From positions 1-64,000 of the forward strand of contig NZ_SNAQ03000003.1 of NCBI RefSeq assembly GCF_004375085.3: DNA of 64,000 bases, in the 5' to 3' direction. The stretch comes from Lewinella sp. W8 (lineage in GTDB: Bacteria; Bacteroidota; Bacteroidia; Chitinophagales; Saprospiraceae). A model generated the notes under the pieces. It was not told where the DNA came from and did not search any database. It was given only the letters and a program-made list of their open reading frames with translations. Position numbers and translations under genes: made by a program. This document shows positions 17,646 to 26,631 of this stretch, piece by piece. Position 1 is the stretch's first letter. Every line of letters begins with the position of its first letter.

Positions 17646-17695
17646 TTCCGTATCCACGCTTTCGACGATCTTTGGACCCAACGCAATAAGCACGT

Positions 17696-18382
17696 ATGGG
17701 AATGAGAGTGATTCTGACGGGAGCCACGGGAATGATCGGAAGGGCCGTCTTACTGGAGTGTCTGGCATCCGATCGGGTGGACGCCATTCTGGCCGTCACA
17801 CGCCGGCCGCTGGGCGAAAGTCACCCTAAATTGCGGGAGGCCCTACTGGAAGACTTTACCCGGTTCGAAGAGCTCTCCGGAGCGTTTCGCGACTTCCAGC
17901 CCACGGCCTGCTTTCACTGCATGGGCGTATCCTCCGTGGGAATGAATGAGGAAGACTATACGCGCCTTACCCTGGGTGTGGCCGATAGCTTAAGTGCCAC
18001 GCTGATGGAGGTGAATCCTGAAATAGTATGCTGTTACGTCTCCGGAGCCGGTTCCGACGAAACGGAAAGCAGCCGGACCATGTGGGCCCGCGTGAAGGGA
18101 AAAACCGAGAACCTGATCCTGAACCGTGGCTTCCGCGACGCCTATGCTTTCCGGATCGGTGGGGTCATTCCGAGAAAGGGCGTTAAGTCCCGCACGGGAT
18201 GGGTGAACGTACTGCTCCAGATCATGCGTCCGGCATTTTCTCTGCTCAGCCGCTTTTCGGCCATCATCGAGAGTCCGCAGGTTGGTCAGGCCATGATCAA
18301 TCTGGTGGAAGCCCCCCACGCCGTGAAGGTATTGGACAACCCCGTTATCGCGGAGGTGGCGGAAAGAGGGCAGGAAAAGTAA
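17696..18382 (+). CDS. NAD(P)-binding epimerase-like protein
   Basis: A 228-residue Rossmann-fold protein of the atypical/extended short-chain dehydrogenase type. The dinucleotide-binding loop is GATGMIG near residues 8-14. The region CCYVSGAGSDETESS and the following MWARVKGKTEN place a Lys where these proteins have their active-site lysine. Similar short proteins are annotated as NAD-dependent epimerase/dehydratase or NmrA-like; the substrate is unknown. An internal ATG two codons later (17702) is an equally possible start. It stands alone between the receptor terminator and a minus-strand tRNA. Confidence 0.78.
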   Translation: MGMRVILTGATGMIGRAVLLECLASDRVDAILAVTRRPLGESHPKLREALLEDFTRFEELSGAFRDFQPTACFHCMGVSSVGMNEEDYTRLTLGVADSLSATLMEVNPEIVCCYVSGAGSDETESSRTMWARVKGKTENLILNRGFRDAYAFRIGGVIPRKGVKSRTGWVNVLLQIMRPAFSLLSRFSAIIESPQVGQAMINLVEAPHAVKVLDNPVIAEVAERGQEK

Positions 18383-18393
18383 TTCGGGAAAAG

Positions 18394-18429
18394 AAAAACC
18401 GCGCCAATCCGTAGAGATAGACGCGGTTT
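18394..18429 (-). terminator. Terminator of tRNA-Leu(CAA)
   Basis: Minus strand AAACCGCG / CGCGGTTT stem with a long loop followed by TTTC, 10 bp after the tRNA. Confidence 0.6.
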
Positions 18430-18439
18430 ATTCAGGGAG

Positions 18440-18521
18440 TACCGACGGCGGGAATCGAACCCGCACTTCCGAAGAAACTGGATTTTGAATCCAGCGCGTC
18501 TACCAATTCCGCCACGTCGGC
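18440..18521 (-). tRNA. tRNA-Leu (anticodon CAA)
   Basis: Minus-strand 82-nt cloverleaf starting GCCGACG and ending CGTCGGT with discriminator A (first pair G-U). The anticodon loop TTCAAAA gives CAA, reading UUG. The variable arm TTTCTTCGGAAG is long as in all leucine tRNAs, and the T-arm is GGTTCGATTCC. CCA is not encoded. Confidence 0.95.
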
Positions 18522-18580
18522 CTGGAGACAGGGTAGAAACCGCACGACCTAGTCATAAAGTTCTCCCTGCAGAAGCGGGG

Positions 18581-18588
18581 CAAAGGTA
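18581..18588 (-). promoter_or_regulatory. -7 element for tRNA-Leu(CAA)
   Basis: TACCTTTG on the minus strand, 60 bp upstream of the tRNA. No clear TTTG -33 box is seen at the usual spacing. Confidence 0.55.
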
Positions 18589-18657
18589 ATGAACCCGCAC
18601 TAACTTTTTCATCGGAGAAAAAGAATTTTCTCCCGGATGTTCACTGTGTACTGAGGC

Positions 18658-19974
18658 CTACTTTTCGTCCAGGAGTTCCGCCTGGAGATCGTACTCCGTT
18701 GCCCCGGTCACCCGGGCTTTGACCATGTCTCCGGTCCTCAGGTAGGCCTGGTGGGCGGGGAGGTAGACTTCGTTGTCCACTTCGGGGCTGTCAAATTCCG
18801 AGCGCCCGACATAAAACTCCGCATCCTTACGGTCGATGAGTACCGTAATCTCCTGACCTACCCGGCTTTCGTTCAGTTCGAGGCTGATCTCCTGCTGGAT
18901 TTCCATGAGACGATTGGCCCGCTCGGCCTTCACTTCTGCGGGCACGTCGTCTTCCGCCTCGTGGGCGCTGGTATCTTCTTCGTGGCTGTACTGGAAAACC
19001 CCCAGGCGTTCGAAGCGCATCTCCCGCACGAAATCGCAGAGTTCCGCGAACTCCTCCTCGGTTTCGCCGGGGTAACCCACCAGGAAGGTGGTCCGGATGG
19101 CGATTCCGGGCACCCGTTCCCGGGCGTACCGGATGAGGTCTTCGGTCTCGGCGCGGGTAATTTGCCGGCGCATCCGCTTCAGTACGGCATCACTACCGTG
19201 CTGCAGGGGAATATCGAGGTAGTTACAAACTTTGGGCTGTTCGGCCATCACGTCAAAGACCTCCCGGGGAAACTTGCTGGGGTAGGCGTAGTGGAGGCGA
19301 ATCCACTCAATACCCTCCACACCCGCCAGGGCCTCCAGCAGTTGGGGTAGTGCCCGTTCTTTGTAGAGGTCCAGTCCGTAATAGGTGAGCTCCTGGGCGA
19401 TGAGCATCAACTCCTTGACGCCCTGCCGGGCCAGGTGCTCGGCCGATTTGACCAGGTCGTCGATGGGACGACTGACGTGCTTGCCCCGCATGAGGGGAAT
19501 GGCGCAGAAGGAGCAGGTCCGGTTGCAGCCTTCACTGATTTTCAGGTAGGCGTAGTGTTCCGGGGTGGTGATGAAACGTTCACCGATGAGCTCGTGCTTG
19601 TAGTCCGCCTGCAGACGGTTCAGGAGCCCCGGCAGTTCCATGGTGCCGAAATAGTCGTCTACCTCGGGAATTTCCTCCTCCAGTTGGTCCTTGTATCGCT
19701 GGCTCAGGCAGCCCGTAACGTAGAGTTTTTCAATCTCTCCCCGGCTCTTCCGGTCGGCGTAGTCCAGGATGGTGTTCACGCTTTCTTCCTTCGCCAGGTC
19801 AATAAAACCACAGGTATTGACGATCACGATATTGGCCTCCTCATTGCTGTCGTGGCGTACTTCGTAATCGTTGGCCTGTAACTGGGTGATGATATTCTCG
19901 GAATCCACCAGATTCTTCGAACACCCCAGGGTAATGACGTTGACCTTGTCCGGTCGTAGCGTTTTGGTTTTCAT
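18658..19974 (-). CDS. rimO: Ribosomal protein S12 methylthiotransferase RimO
   Basis: A 438-residue radical-SAM enzyme that adds a methylthio group to an aspartate of ribosomal protein S12. The N-terminal UPF0004 domain has CSKNLVDSE with Cys18, VNTCGFID and VTGCLSQRY, which hold one iron-sulfur cluster. The radical-SAM motif CNRTCSFCAIP follows near residue 150, and a TRAM domain occupies the last 65 residues. RimO is separated from the tRNA thiotransferase MiaB by the GCSKNLVDSE sequence and shorter length. Cytosolic, single gene, with a TATCTTTG promoter just upstream. Confidence 0.96.
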   Translation of the reverse strand: MKTKTLRPDKVNVITLGCSKNLVDSENIITQLQANDYEVRHDSNEEANIVIVNTCGFIDLAKEESVNTILDYADRKSRGEIEKLYVTGCLSQRYKDQLEEEIPEVDDYFGTMELPGLLNRLQADYKHELIGERFITTPEHYAYLKISEGCNRTCSFCAIPLMRGKHVSRPIDDLVKSAEHLARQGVKELMLIAQELTYYGLDLYKERALPQLLEALAGVEGIEWIRLHYAYPSKFPREVFDVMAEQPKVCNYLDIPLQHGSDAVLKRMRRQITRAETEDLIRYARERVPGIAIRTTFLVGYPGETEEEFAELCDFVREMRFERLGVFQYSHEEDTSAHEAEDDVPAEVKAERANRLMEIQQEISLELNESRVGQEITVLIDRKDAEFYVGRSEFDSPEVDNEVYLPAHQAYLRTGDMVKARVTGATEYDLQAELLDEK

Positions 19975-19994
19975 GCACTTGCGCTTAGCGGCCG

Positions 19995-20002
19995 CAAAGA
20001 TA
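19995..20002 (-). promoter_or_regulatory. -7 element upstream of rimO
   Basis: TATCTTTG on the minus strand, 20 bp before the rimO start codon; matches TAnnTTTG. The -33 box is not clear. Confidence 0.5.
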
Positions 20003-20102
20003 CTCCGATTTTTGTACCCATTGTTACTTTCCGCTCATGACTTTGGCTTGGGATTGATCGCCGGTTTTATGGGCAAAAGCTTCGGAAAGCACGGGTTCAC
20101 CT

Positions 20103-21053
20103 TCACGTACGCAGAAAGTCATAGCTCTGCCGGGCACTTTTAAGTGAACTTCCGGCATAATTACCGTCCTGCTCGACCATACAGTACTTCACGCCCAGCT
20201 CCTGGCCGTACCGCATCAGGTCCTTGATGGGAATGTCTCCTTCGTCCAGCTCCTCGAAGGCATCGGGCGGTACGTCGTCCAGCCGGGTGACCACCGGCGT
20301 GCCGCGGTGTAGTTGCTTGAGGTGCAGCAGTTCTACGCGGTCGCTGATTCGGTCGAGCACGACTTTGGGGTCCTGTCCGGCGATCTGCGCCCAGAAAACG
20401 TCGAGTTCAAAGGGGATCAATTCGCCATCCATTCGGTCCAGCAGCAGGTCGAAACCGGTAGTTCCCTCCACCGGGTCCCACTCGAAATTATGGTTATGAT
20501 AGGCCATCTGCAGGCCGTTTTCTTTGGCTTGCAGACCGGCCTCGTTGAGCTGGTCGGCCAGCCGCTTCCAGTCATCGGCCGTTTGCCGGGATTCGGGACG
20601 GAGGTAACCAAAAACGAGGTGACTCAGGCCGGCCTCGCCGGCCTGGTCGATCGCCTCCGTAAACTCGAAGGGAGTTTCCTCCGGCAACAGATCCCACCGA
20701 CCGGTGATGGTGGCCCACTGAAGAAAACTGGAGTGAATGGCCAGTCCCAGGTCGTCACAAATCGGTTTAAGGTCGGTGAGCGTACGCGTGTCCCCGAACT
20801 CCACCTGCCGGTACCCAATGTCCCGCAGGGTCGTCAGCGTAGTCCGTGGGTCAATTCCCATTTGGTCACGGACGGTCCAGAGTTGAAGGCCAAGACTTTC
20901 GAGGTAGGGCAGGGGGGGCTCGGGAGTGGACATGGTTGAAGTATCGGTATTGGCAGTTTCGGTCGTATTTCCTCCGCACCCCAGGAAGGGCAGACTGGCC
21001 AATCCCAGTACACTCTGGCGGACGAATTGACGACGATTGGAACGATTAAGCAT
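20103..21053 (-). CDS. Sugar phosphate isomerase/epimerase-like TIM-barrel lipoprotein
   Basis: A 316-residue protein of the xylose isomerase-like TIM-barrel family. The N-terminus NRRQFVRQSVLGLASLPFLGCGG combines a twin-arginine-type RRQF motif with a lipobox cysteine, so it is probably exported folded and then lipidated. Barrel motifs include LGLQLWTVRDQM, YRQVEFGD, MAYHNHNFEW and FELDVFWAQ, which supply the His, Glu and Asp metal ligands. Relatives act on sugars or inositol derivatives, but many secreted versions in Bacteroidota have unknown substrates. It stands alone, between rimO and the HU/SPOR gene. Confidence 0.85.
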   Translation of the reverse strand: MLNRSNRRQFVRQSVLGLASLPFLGCGGNTTETANTDTSTMSTPEPPLPYLESLGLQLWTVRDQMGIDPRTTLTTLRDIGYRQVEFGDTRTLTDLKPICDDLGLAIHSSFLQWATITGRWDLLPEETPFEFTEAIDQAGEAGLSHLVFGYLRPESRQTADDWKRLADQLNEAGLQAKENGLQMAYHNHNFEWDPVEGTTGFDLLLDRMDGELIPFELDVFWAQIAGQDPKVVLDRISDRVELLHLKQLHRGTPVVTRLDDVPPDAFEELDEGDIPIKDLMRYGQELGVKYCMVEQDGNYAGSSLKSARQSYDFLRT

Positions 21054-21098
21054 GAAGTCGGTTTGGCGAGGGTTTATGCCAGCAAGACGGGCTGGGGC

Positions 21099-22220
21099 CT
21101 AGCGAATGCTTACTTCCTCACCGTTAATTTCCGTGACGAAGGCATCGGAAGTAAATCTGGACCGAATCACGTTCAGGGCTTCAAACAATTCCTCCTCGGT
21201 GTCGTAACTCAACCGGATGCCTACCCGGGTCAGCCGGCCTTCCGGACGGGAGTAGGCCTCGTAGCCCGCTTCCTTGATCCGACGCAGATTTTTCTCCACG
21301 TTGCGGTCTTGCCCGTACAAACCCGTGGCAATGATGGCCACGTTGGGGCTGCCCGGAGACGGGGTAGTGGACGGTGTGCGGGGAGGCGTCACTGGCGCGG
21401 GTTCTTCCGTAGATGACGGGACCTCACCGGAAGGCTCCTCCGGTCTCGTTGGTGGCTGGTTTAATCTCGGCGGATCGTCGGGGCGAACCCGATCGGCATC
21501 CACGGGGGGAGGCGTGGGGCGAACGGAAGTAGCGGGTGGCGGCACGTTCAGGCGGTCGTCAGGAATCTCGGTGGCCTGGGGTTCCAGAGGGTCTTCCTCG
21601 CTGGTGCCCGCAATGGTCTGGGCCAGTCGCCAGAGGATCACCGCCAGCAAAATTACCCCAAGGACCGCCGCAACGTACCAGAGGATTTGTCGCAGGGCCG
21701 GATCCTGAAGGAGATTGGATTTGGGAGTGCTTTGCCCCGCAGCCGTTCCGGTGACCAACATAGGATCATCGGCCGTACTGCTTCTGCGTTTTTCCGTTCT
21801 TACTACCGGCTGAAGGGCAATTTCGGGGAGCCCGAAACTGTCTTTGCTGTAGTTGTCACCGGAGGCCGTGAACCGCATCTGACCGTCGTAATGCTTGAAC
21901 AGCCTACCCACACCTTCAATGGTGAACGACCGTCCGGCGTCAAGGGCTTCGGAAGTGCTGGCTAGGAAGAGCTTGAGCTCCTTTTCGAGCACCTGCGGGT
22001 CAATTTCCGTGGTGGAGATCAGGTACTGCAGTATTTTGCCGTCGTCCAGGACCAGGTTTTCATTAAAGGTCACGCGTTCCGAAGGAGGCAGGGCCTTTCC
22101 TTCCACCGGACTGATCAGAGCCGGCTGGGGGGCCAGCTGGAGGGTCCCCAGGCCCGGAAGGCCTACTTTCCCTTCTTCCATCAATAATTCCCGAATGGCG
22201 GTGACGATCTGTTCGGTCAT
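21099..22220 (-). CDS. HU-like (CCDC81 type) and SPOR domain membrane protein
   Basis: A 373-residue protein. Residues 1-130 contain the bacterial CCDC81-like HU domains (VGLPGLGTLQL, GRSFTIEGVGRLFKH). A membrane segment follows at about residues 183-203 (ILWYVAAVLGVILLAVILW). A Pro/Thr-rich linker of about 85 residues leads to a C-terminal SPOR domain (VAIIATGLYGQDRNVEKNL to the end). This order is common and specific to Bacteroidota. SPOR domains bind denuded peptidoglycan at division sites, so the protein probably links a cytoplasmic HU-like module to the septal wall. The role of the HU part is unproven. Confidence 0.87.
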   Translation of the reverse strand: MTEQIVTAIRELLMEEGKVGLPGLGTLQLAPQPALISPVEGKALPPSERVTFNENLVLDDGKILQYLISTTEIDPQVLEKELKLFLASTSEALDAGRSFTIEGVGRLFKHYDGQMRFTASGDNYSKDSFGLPEIALQPVVRTEKRRSSTADDPMLVTGTAAGQSTPKSNLLQDPALRQILWYVAAVLGVILLAVILWRLAQTIAGTSEEDPLEPQATEIPDDRLNVPPPATSVRPTPPPVDADRVRPDDPPRLNQPPTRPEEPSGEVPSSTEEPAPVTPPRTPSTTPSPGSPNVAIIATGLYGQDRNVEKNLRRIKEAGYEAYSRPEGRLTRVGIRLSYDTEEELFEALNVIRSRFTSDAFVTEINGEEVSIR

Positions 22221-22291
22221 TGGGTAAAGGTACGGAAAGGCACTAATTTAGTACCGTGCCGAAAGGCTGGATTAATCCGAAATGGTCGGAA

Positions 22292-23260
22292 TCAGTCCTG
22301 CGTCCACCCGATGTGGAAAAGCGCATCGCCCTGGCTAACCACCGCGGCATTGGCGTGCCCGATGATGAAGCCGTCCCGGGGGGAAAGGACGCGTTTATCC
22401 GACCGCTTACCCTGGGGGTCAGCAATGAAGCCGATCGGTTCGCCCTTACGGACGGAGAACCCGCTCTTTTTTGTCCACTGAAACAGTCCGGCCCGGCTAG
22501 CCCGCAGCCAGCTGCTCTGGGTCAGTACGCGGGGAGGAACACTGGGCTCGGCTGGGGCCCCGGCCAGCATCTTTTCGTGCTGTAACAGCCGTCGAATACC
22601 AACTACGCCCGCTTCGATGCTCTGGCTGTCGTAGCGTAGGTTCTCCCCACCTTCAAAGGTGAGCACCGGTAAATCATAGTTTTTAAGTGCCACCCGGCGT
22701 AAAGATTTCGCGGGTGCCCGGTTGGCCATGATGAGCGGTGGGGCAAAATATTCGGCGGCAATTCTGGCCCGCTCATCACCGGTATTGTACCGAATCTGAG
22801 GATAATTATAGGTTCCCCGTCCGCCGGTATGGAAATCTACCACGAGGTCGATGTGGGGCAGGATATTCCGATGTAATCCATTGGCGATTCTACTGGCCAG
22901 AGAGCCTGCGTTACTGCCGGGGAAACTCCGGTTGACGTCCTTGCCGTCGGGCACGTCGCGGCTGAAATTATTGAAGCCGTAAACGTTCAGCAGGGGAATG
23001 GCAATGACCGTTCCGCACTGGAGATCGCTGAATATTTTGGCCCGTACGCACCGGCGTACGATCTCCACGCCATTGATTTCGTCTCCGTGTACACCGGCCA
23101 GGAACAGGATGGTCTTGCCGGGTTTGTAGGCCCGGTAGACGGAAGCCCGAATCTGTACGGGATTGCCACTCGGCAGCTGCCCGGCCGCTACTTCAACTTC
23201 ACCAGACTGGCCGGGATAAAACTCTCCGTCGGCAATGGTAATGGGGGCAATGTCACTCAT
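22292..23260 (-). CDS. Succinylglutamate desuccinylase/aspartoacylase family protein
   Basis: A 322-residue M14-like zinc hydrolase. Zinc ligands sit in GVHGDEINGVEI (His, Glu) and in HIDLVVDFHTGG (His); the DVNRSFPG motif and a late Glu (LTFEGGEN) also fit. The family removes acyl groups from amino acids or peptides. The gene's start overlaps the stop of the RimK-like gene by 4 bp, so the two are translated together. The pairing suggests one enzyme adds and the other trims an amide-linked amino acid, as inference only. No signal peptide. Confidence 0.87.
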   Translation of the reverse strand: MSDIAPITIADGEFYPGQSGEVEVAAGQLPSGNPVQIRASVYRAYKPGKTILFLAGVHGDEINGVEIVRRCVRAKIFSDLQCGTVIAIPLLNVYGFNNFSRDVPDGKDVNRSFPGSNAGSLASRIANGLHRNILPHIDLVVDFHTGGRGTYNYPQIRYNTGDERARIAAEYFAPPLIMANRAPAKSLRRVALKNYDLPVLTFEGGENLRYDSQSIEAGVVGIRRLLQHEKMLAGAPAEPSVPPRVLTQSSWLRASRAGLFQWTKKSGFSVRKGEPIGFIADPQGKRSDKRVLSPRDGFIIGHANAAVVSQGDALFHIGWTQD

Positions 23261-24135
23261 GTAGATACTTTACTAACTGCGTAATCAATGATGGCGCCGG
23301 CAATGTCCACTCCCGTGGCCGCCTCGATACCTTCCAGACCGGGACTGGCGTTGACCTCCATCAGCAGTGGTCCTCGCTGACTGGGTAGCAAATCAACACC
23401 CGCAATTTCCACCCCGACCAACCTGGCGGCCTTGAGGACGAGGGCTTCGTCTTCCGGACTTAGTTGAACGGCCCGGGCCGTGGCACCCCGGTGGATGTTG
23501 GCCCGGAATTCGTCCCCCGTGGCCCGGCGCTCCATCGTAGCTACCACCCGGTCTCCGACCACAAAGGCCCGGATATCCACCCCCCGGCTTTCGGCGATGT
23601 ATTCCTGCAGGATTACCCGATCCTGAAACCGGAGAAATCCTTCTACGATACGCTCCAACTGAAAGGGAGTAGTAGCCAGGGCAACGCCAACCCCGTGGGT
23701 GCTTTCCAGCAATTTGACGACCACCGGATAACTGTTCATCCTTTTGGCCGCCAGCCGGGCTTCCCGGGTACTGAAGCAGAGAATGGTTTGCGGAATGGGG
23801 ACGTCGTTTCGGGCGAGCACCTGAAGACAGCTCATCTTATCCCGCGCCAACATGAGGGCGTCAGCGTTCAGGGTGTGCGGAACGCCGAGAATATCCAGGT
23901 GGCGGATAATGGACGCTCCCCGAGCCGTAATGTTAGCCCCGATGCGGGGAATGGCCACCTGGGGTAAATCCAGGGGTTTACCGTCTAGCAGTATCGCCGT
24001 ATTGCCCTGGGCGAGGAAAGGGCTGCATAAGGCATGGTCCGTTACCTCCGTCCAGTGCATCCGGGCCTTACCCGCCTCGACGAGGCGACGGGTACTGTAC
24101 AAGCTTGGTCCGCGGGAGAAAACCGTAATGCGCAT
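23257..24135 (-). CDS. RimK-family ATP-grasp amino-acid ligase
   Basis: A 292-residue ATP-grasp enzyme similar to RimK, which ligates glutamate to the C-terminus of ribosomal protein S6. Features are the N-terminal SRGPSLYSTRRL, the ATP-binding YPVVVKLLESTHGVGV loop, LQEYIAESRGVDIRAFVVGD and the metal-binding VNASPGLEGIE. The N-terminal 90 residues fit the RimK pre-ATP-grasp domain. The gene is first in a two-gene unit with the desuccinylase-like gene. TACCTTTC on the minus strand around 24141-24148 may be its promoter. Its substrate could be S6 or a small peptide. Confidence 0.88.
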   Translation of the reverse strand: MRITVFSRGPSLYSTRRLVEAGKARMHWTEVTDHALCSPFLAQGNTAILLDGKPLDLPQVAIPRIGANITARGASIIRHLDILGVPHTLNADALMLARDKMSCLQVLARNDVPIPQTILCFSTREARLAAKRMNSYPVVVKLLESTHGVGVALATTPFQLERIVEGFLRFQDRVILQEYIAESRGVDIRAFVVGDRVVATMERRATGDEFRANIHRGATARAVQLSPEDEALVLKAARLVGVEIAGVDLLPSQRGPLLMEVNASPGLEGIEAATGVDIAGAIIDYAVSKVST

Positions 24136-24349
24136 GGGGGAAAGGTAAGAAGACTGTCGCTAAGCGTTGGTCGAGATTCTTGTCAACTGGCCGGAATGAA
24201 GACTTTTTGGTGCATGTGGAAAGAACTCAGACGGCATAATCCGATTTTAGGGGAAGAAGCGATTATTAAAGTCCAAACAAGCTCATAATTAAAAAATCTG
24301 TATCATATTACCGGAACACTAACAACCCGATCAAGACCAAAGTAACTGC
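24136..24349. other. Divergent intergenic gap with relic of a GAGCTTGTTTGGA-type end
   Basis: The sequence 24260-24284 on the minus strand reads GAGCTTGTTTGGACTTTAAT, then AATCG. This matches the left end of the foldback element at 41262 (GAGCTTGTTTGGAATTTAGT, AATCG) with three differences. No matching second end is visible, so it looks like a decayed or partial copy. Confidence 0.55.
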
Positions 24350-25864
24350 ATGACCACTCCAACCCCCTTACAGGACCTGCTATCGGACCCAATTTTTCTT
24401 CCCGAGTTTCACCAGCAACTGCTGCCCAAGTTCCTGACGACACAGCGGTGGTTCACCAGTAAGGGGAAGTCCATTGCGGCCTGTAGCCTGGACCACTTTT
24501 TCGCGATCACCTCCCGTACGGGGATTCTGCTGGTTTCGGTGAAGTTTACCGACGGCAGTCTGGAACGCTATCAGATGCCAATGGCCTGGATCAAAGACGG
24601 AGGGGCTGTAGAGGACTATCTGGCGAGCCACCCCAAACTGGTCGTGACGGAACTGGCCGCGGGTGGAATTCTTGCCGATGCCGTACCCCTACCGGAGTTT
24701 CGTAAGGGCATCTTTGACAGTATTCGCCAGAATATCCGCCGGGAGGACGGATTTAATTGTGAGGCCGGGCGGGCGCTGGAGGAGGCTTCGGTATCGAGTG
24801 AAAGCATCGTGCCGGCCATCGATACGAGTAATACGGCCATTATCTACGGCGATCAGTTTTTCTTCAAGCTTTTTCGCAAGCTGGACCCCGGCCTGAATCC
24901 CGATCTGGAGTTGGTACGATTCCTTTCCGAACACGGCGGATTCGATAATTGCCCGCCCTACGGCGGTAGCGTTGGGGTAGGGGACATGGCCGACGAGCAC
25001 TACCTCAACCTCGGTATGCTGAGCGGGAAGGTGGACAACCTCGGTGATGCCTGGGAGTTTTTTCAGGGGCTCACCGCTCGCTACTACGCTAGCGACGGTC
25101 CCGTGGACGCGGAGACCCTTCAACGAGCCGCACTGTTGGGAACACGTACGGCCGAAATGCATCTGGCACTTAACCGGGGCGCTACCGCAGGTGCCCTGCT
25201 TACCCCAACGGCCATGACCCGGGAATATCGCCGGGAAATCTGTGCCGCGGCGGCGAAAATACTGAGTCGACAGATGAAGGAACTCAGTGGTAAATTGGCC
25301 GATCTTGCTCCGGCCCAGCGGGAGCTGGCCAGCCGGGTGGTCGCGCTGGAAGACCAACTGCAGGAGCGGCTTAACCGGTTGCAGGACGCCGAGGTCAACT
25401 GCGACCTCATCCGAATTCACGGTGATTATCACCTCGGCCAGGTACTGGTTACCGAGGATGATTTCTACATCATCGACTTTGAGGGGGAGCCCCTGCTGAG
25501 TATCCCCGAGCGCCGGCGTCGCCGTCCGGCCCTGAAGGACGTGGCCGGGATGCTCCGGTCCTTCCACTACGCCGCCCAGGGACAACTCCTGCTCAACCCC
25601 GACCGCTACGATGCGGCCCGCCGGGCCGCCCTGGCCGACCGGGCCGCCACCTGGAATGACCGGGTGTCGGAAGCCTACCTGACCGCCTACTACGAGCGCT
25701 GCGGAGATGCGGCCTTCCTGCCCGCTGCCGACGGGGACCGGCAGCTGCTCCTCGACCTCTTCACCCTGGAAAAGGCCGTCTACGAAGTGGCCTATGAACT
25801 GAACAGCCGTCCGGACTGGCTCGCCATACCGCTGGGGGGCGTGCTCGAGGTCGCCGGAGAATAG
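24350..25864 (+). CDS. Maltokinase-like phosphotransferase
   Basis: A 504-residue protein resembling free-standing maltokinase (Mak/Pep2) and the C-terminal domain of trehalose synthase fusions. The N-terminal cap begins LLPKFLTTQRWFTSKGKSI. The kinase core has the catalytic RIHGDYHLGQVLV and the metal-binding FYIIDFEGEP, followed by DVAGMLRSFHYA. It would phosphorylate maltose to maltose 1-phosphate, the donor for GlgE in alpha-glucan synthesis. In most genomes it lies next to treS, glgE or glgB; none is here, which is unusual. Cytosolic. The coding region is complete and without interruption. Confidence 0.85.
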   Translation: MTTPTPLQDLLSDPIFLPEFHQQLLPKFLTTQRWFTSKGKSIAACSLDHFFAITSRTGILLVSVKFTDGSLERYQMPMAWIKDGGAVEDYLASHPKLVVTELAAGGILADAVPLPEFRKGIFDSIRQNIRREDGFNCEAGRALEEASVSSESIVPAIDTSNTAIIYGDQFFFKLFRKLDPGLNPDLELVRFLSEHGGFDNCPPYGGSVGVGDMADEHYLNLGMLSGKVDNLGDAWEFFQGLTARYYASDGPVDAETLQRAALLGTRTAEMHLALNRGATAGALLTPTAMTREYRREICAAAAKILSRQMKELSGKLADLAPAQRELASRVVALEDQLQERLNRLQDAEVNCDLIRIHGDYHLGQVLVTEDDFYIIDFEGEPLLSIPERRRRRPALKDVAGMLRSFHYAAQGQLLLNPDRYDAARRAALADRAATWNDRVSEAYLTAYYERCGDAAFLPAADGDRQLLLDLFTLEKAVYEVAYELNSRPDWLAIPLGGVLEVAGE

Positions 25865-25879
25865 TGAGCCACTGGTCCT

Positions 25880-26446
25880 TTAGTTGAGTGGCTGCGGCAC
25901 TGGATTGTCATGGGTCAGCAACCAGCGTTCACCATACACGGAGGAGTAATACACTCGAATGTCAAGGCTATCGTTGTTGATGAGCTGATAGAGTGTCCGA
26001 GCTCCCCTGGGGGTGTTTTCGGGAATATCGGCTTCTTCAAGGCCAAGATCTGTTTTCATTTTCTTGTCTAACATCTGGATCATCAGTACGTTACGCTCCG
26101 ACTGGAGTACTTGTCCGGGATAAACATCGGCCTGAAAGAAGATGATTGAATCATTTTCTCCCAACCGATCGTTCAGGTAATCGACCAAAGAGGGATATTC
26201 CTCCTCCCCGTACCGTACTATGCAGGAATCAATGAAGGCCGGCCCAATCCCCTGATTTGTAAGCCTGAATTGATAGGAAATAGTGCCGGAATAGTAGTTG
26301 GACAACGATAGATAGGGAAGGGCCATAGTGTACTGGTGCTCCCGAATCAGATTGGTCTGATACACGAAGACCGCGAGGGTCAGGATGCTGATGAGTATGG
26401 CGGTCAAACTCAGTAATCGATCGCTGGAAAGTAATTTTTTGGCCAT
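25880..26446 (-). CDS. Small membrane-anchored protein of unknown function
   Basis: A 188-residue protein with one N-terminal membrane segment, about residues 12-32 (LTAILISILTLAVFVYQTNLI), and an exterior domain of mixed strands. I do not recognise a family. The domain resembles short accessory proteins annotated only as hypothetical. It lies convergent to the maltokinase, with 15 bp between stops. Confidence 0.55.
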   Translation of the reverse strand: MAKKLLSSDRLLSLTAILISILTLAVFVYQTNLIREHQYTMALPYLSLSNYYSGTISYQFRLTNQGIGPAFIDSCIVRYGEEEYPSLVDYLNDRLGENDSIIFFQADVYPGQVLQSERNVLMIQMLDKKMKTDLGLEEADIPENTPRGARTLYQLINNDSLDIRVYYSSVYGERWLLTHDNPVPQPLN

Positions 26447-26606
26447 CTGGGAGCGCTTTTTTTACCACCGGCAGGAAATACTGCCCACCTTTGGAATAGT
26501 CTGATGCTCAGTAACTTGTTTTCTACGGGAATGAAAATGCAGCGAATTGCTGATTTCACCAAGCGTTTGGGGACTCTGCCGACTAGTGAATACTGCCCGG
26601 ACCCCT

Positions 26607-26614
26607 TACCTTCG
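26607..26614 (+). promoter_or_regulatory. -7-like element upstream of dapB
   Basis: TACCTTCG, one mismatch from TAnnTTTG, 17 bp upstream of the dapB ATG at 26632. Weak evidence. Confidence 0.35.
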
Positions 26615-26631
26615 CGGCTAAATTCGACGGT

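Noticed and set aside
25190-25200. Possible further TTGCACCTGCG-like copy in the maltokinase gene (ACCGCAGGTGCCCTG)
   Set aside because: Only the core GCAGGTGC matches; the flanks do not, so chance is likely.
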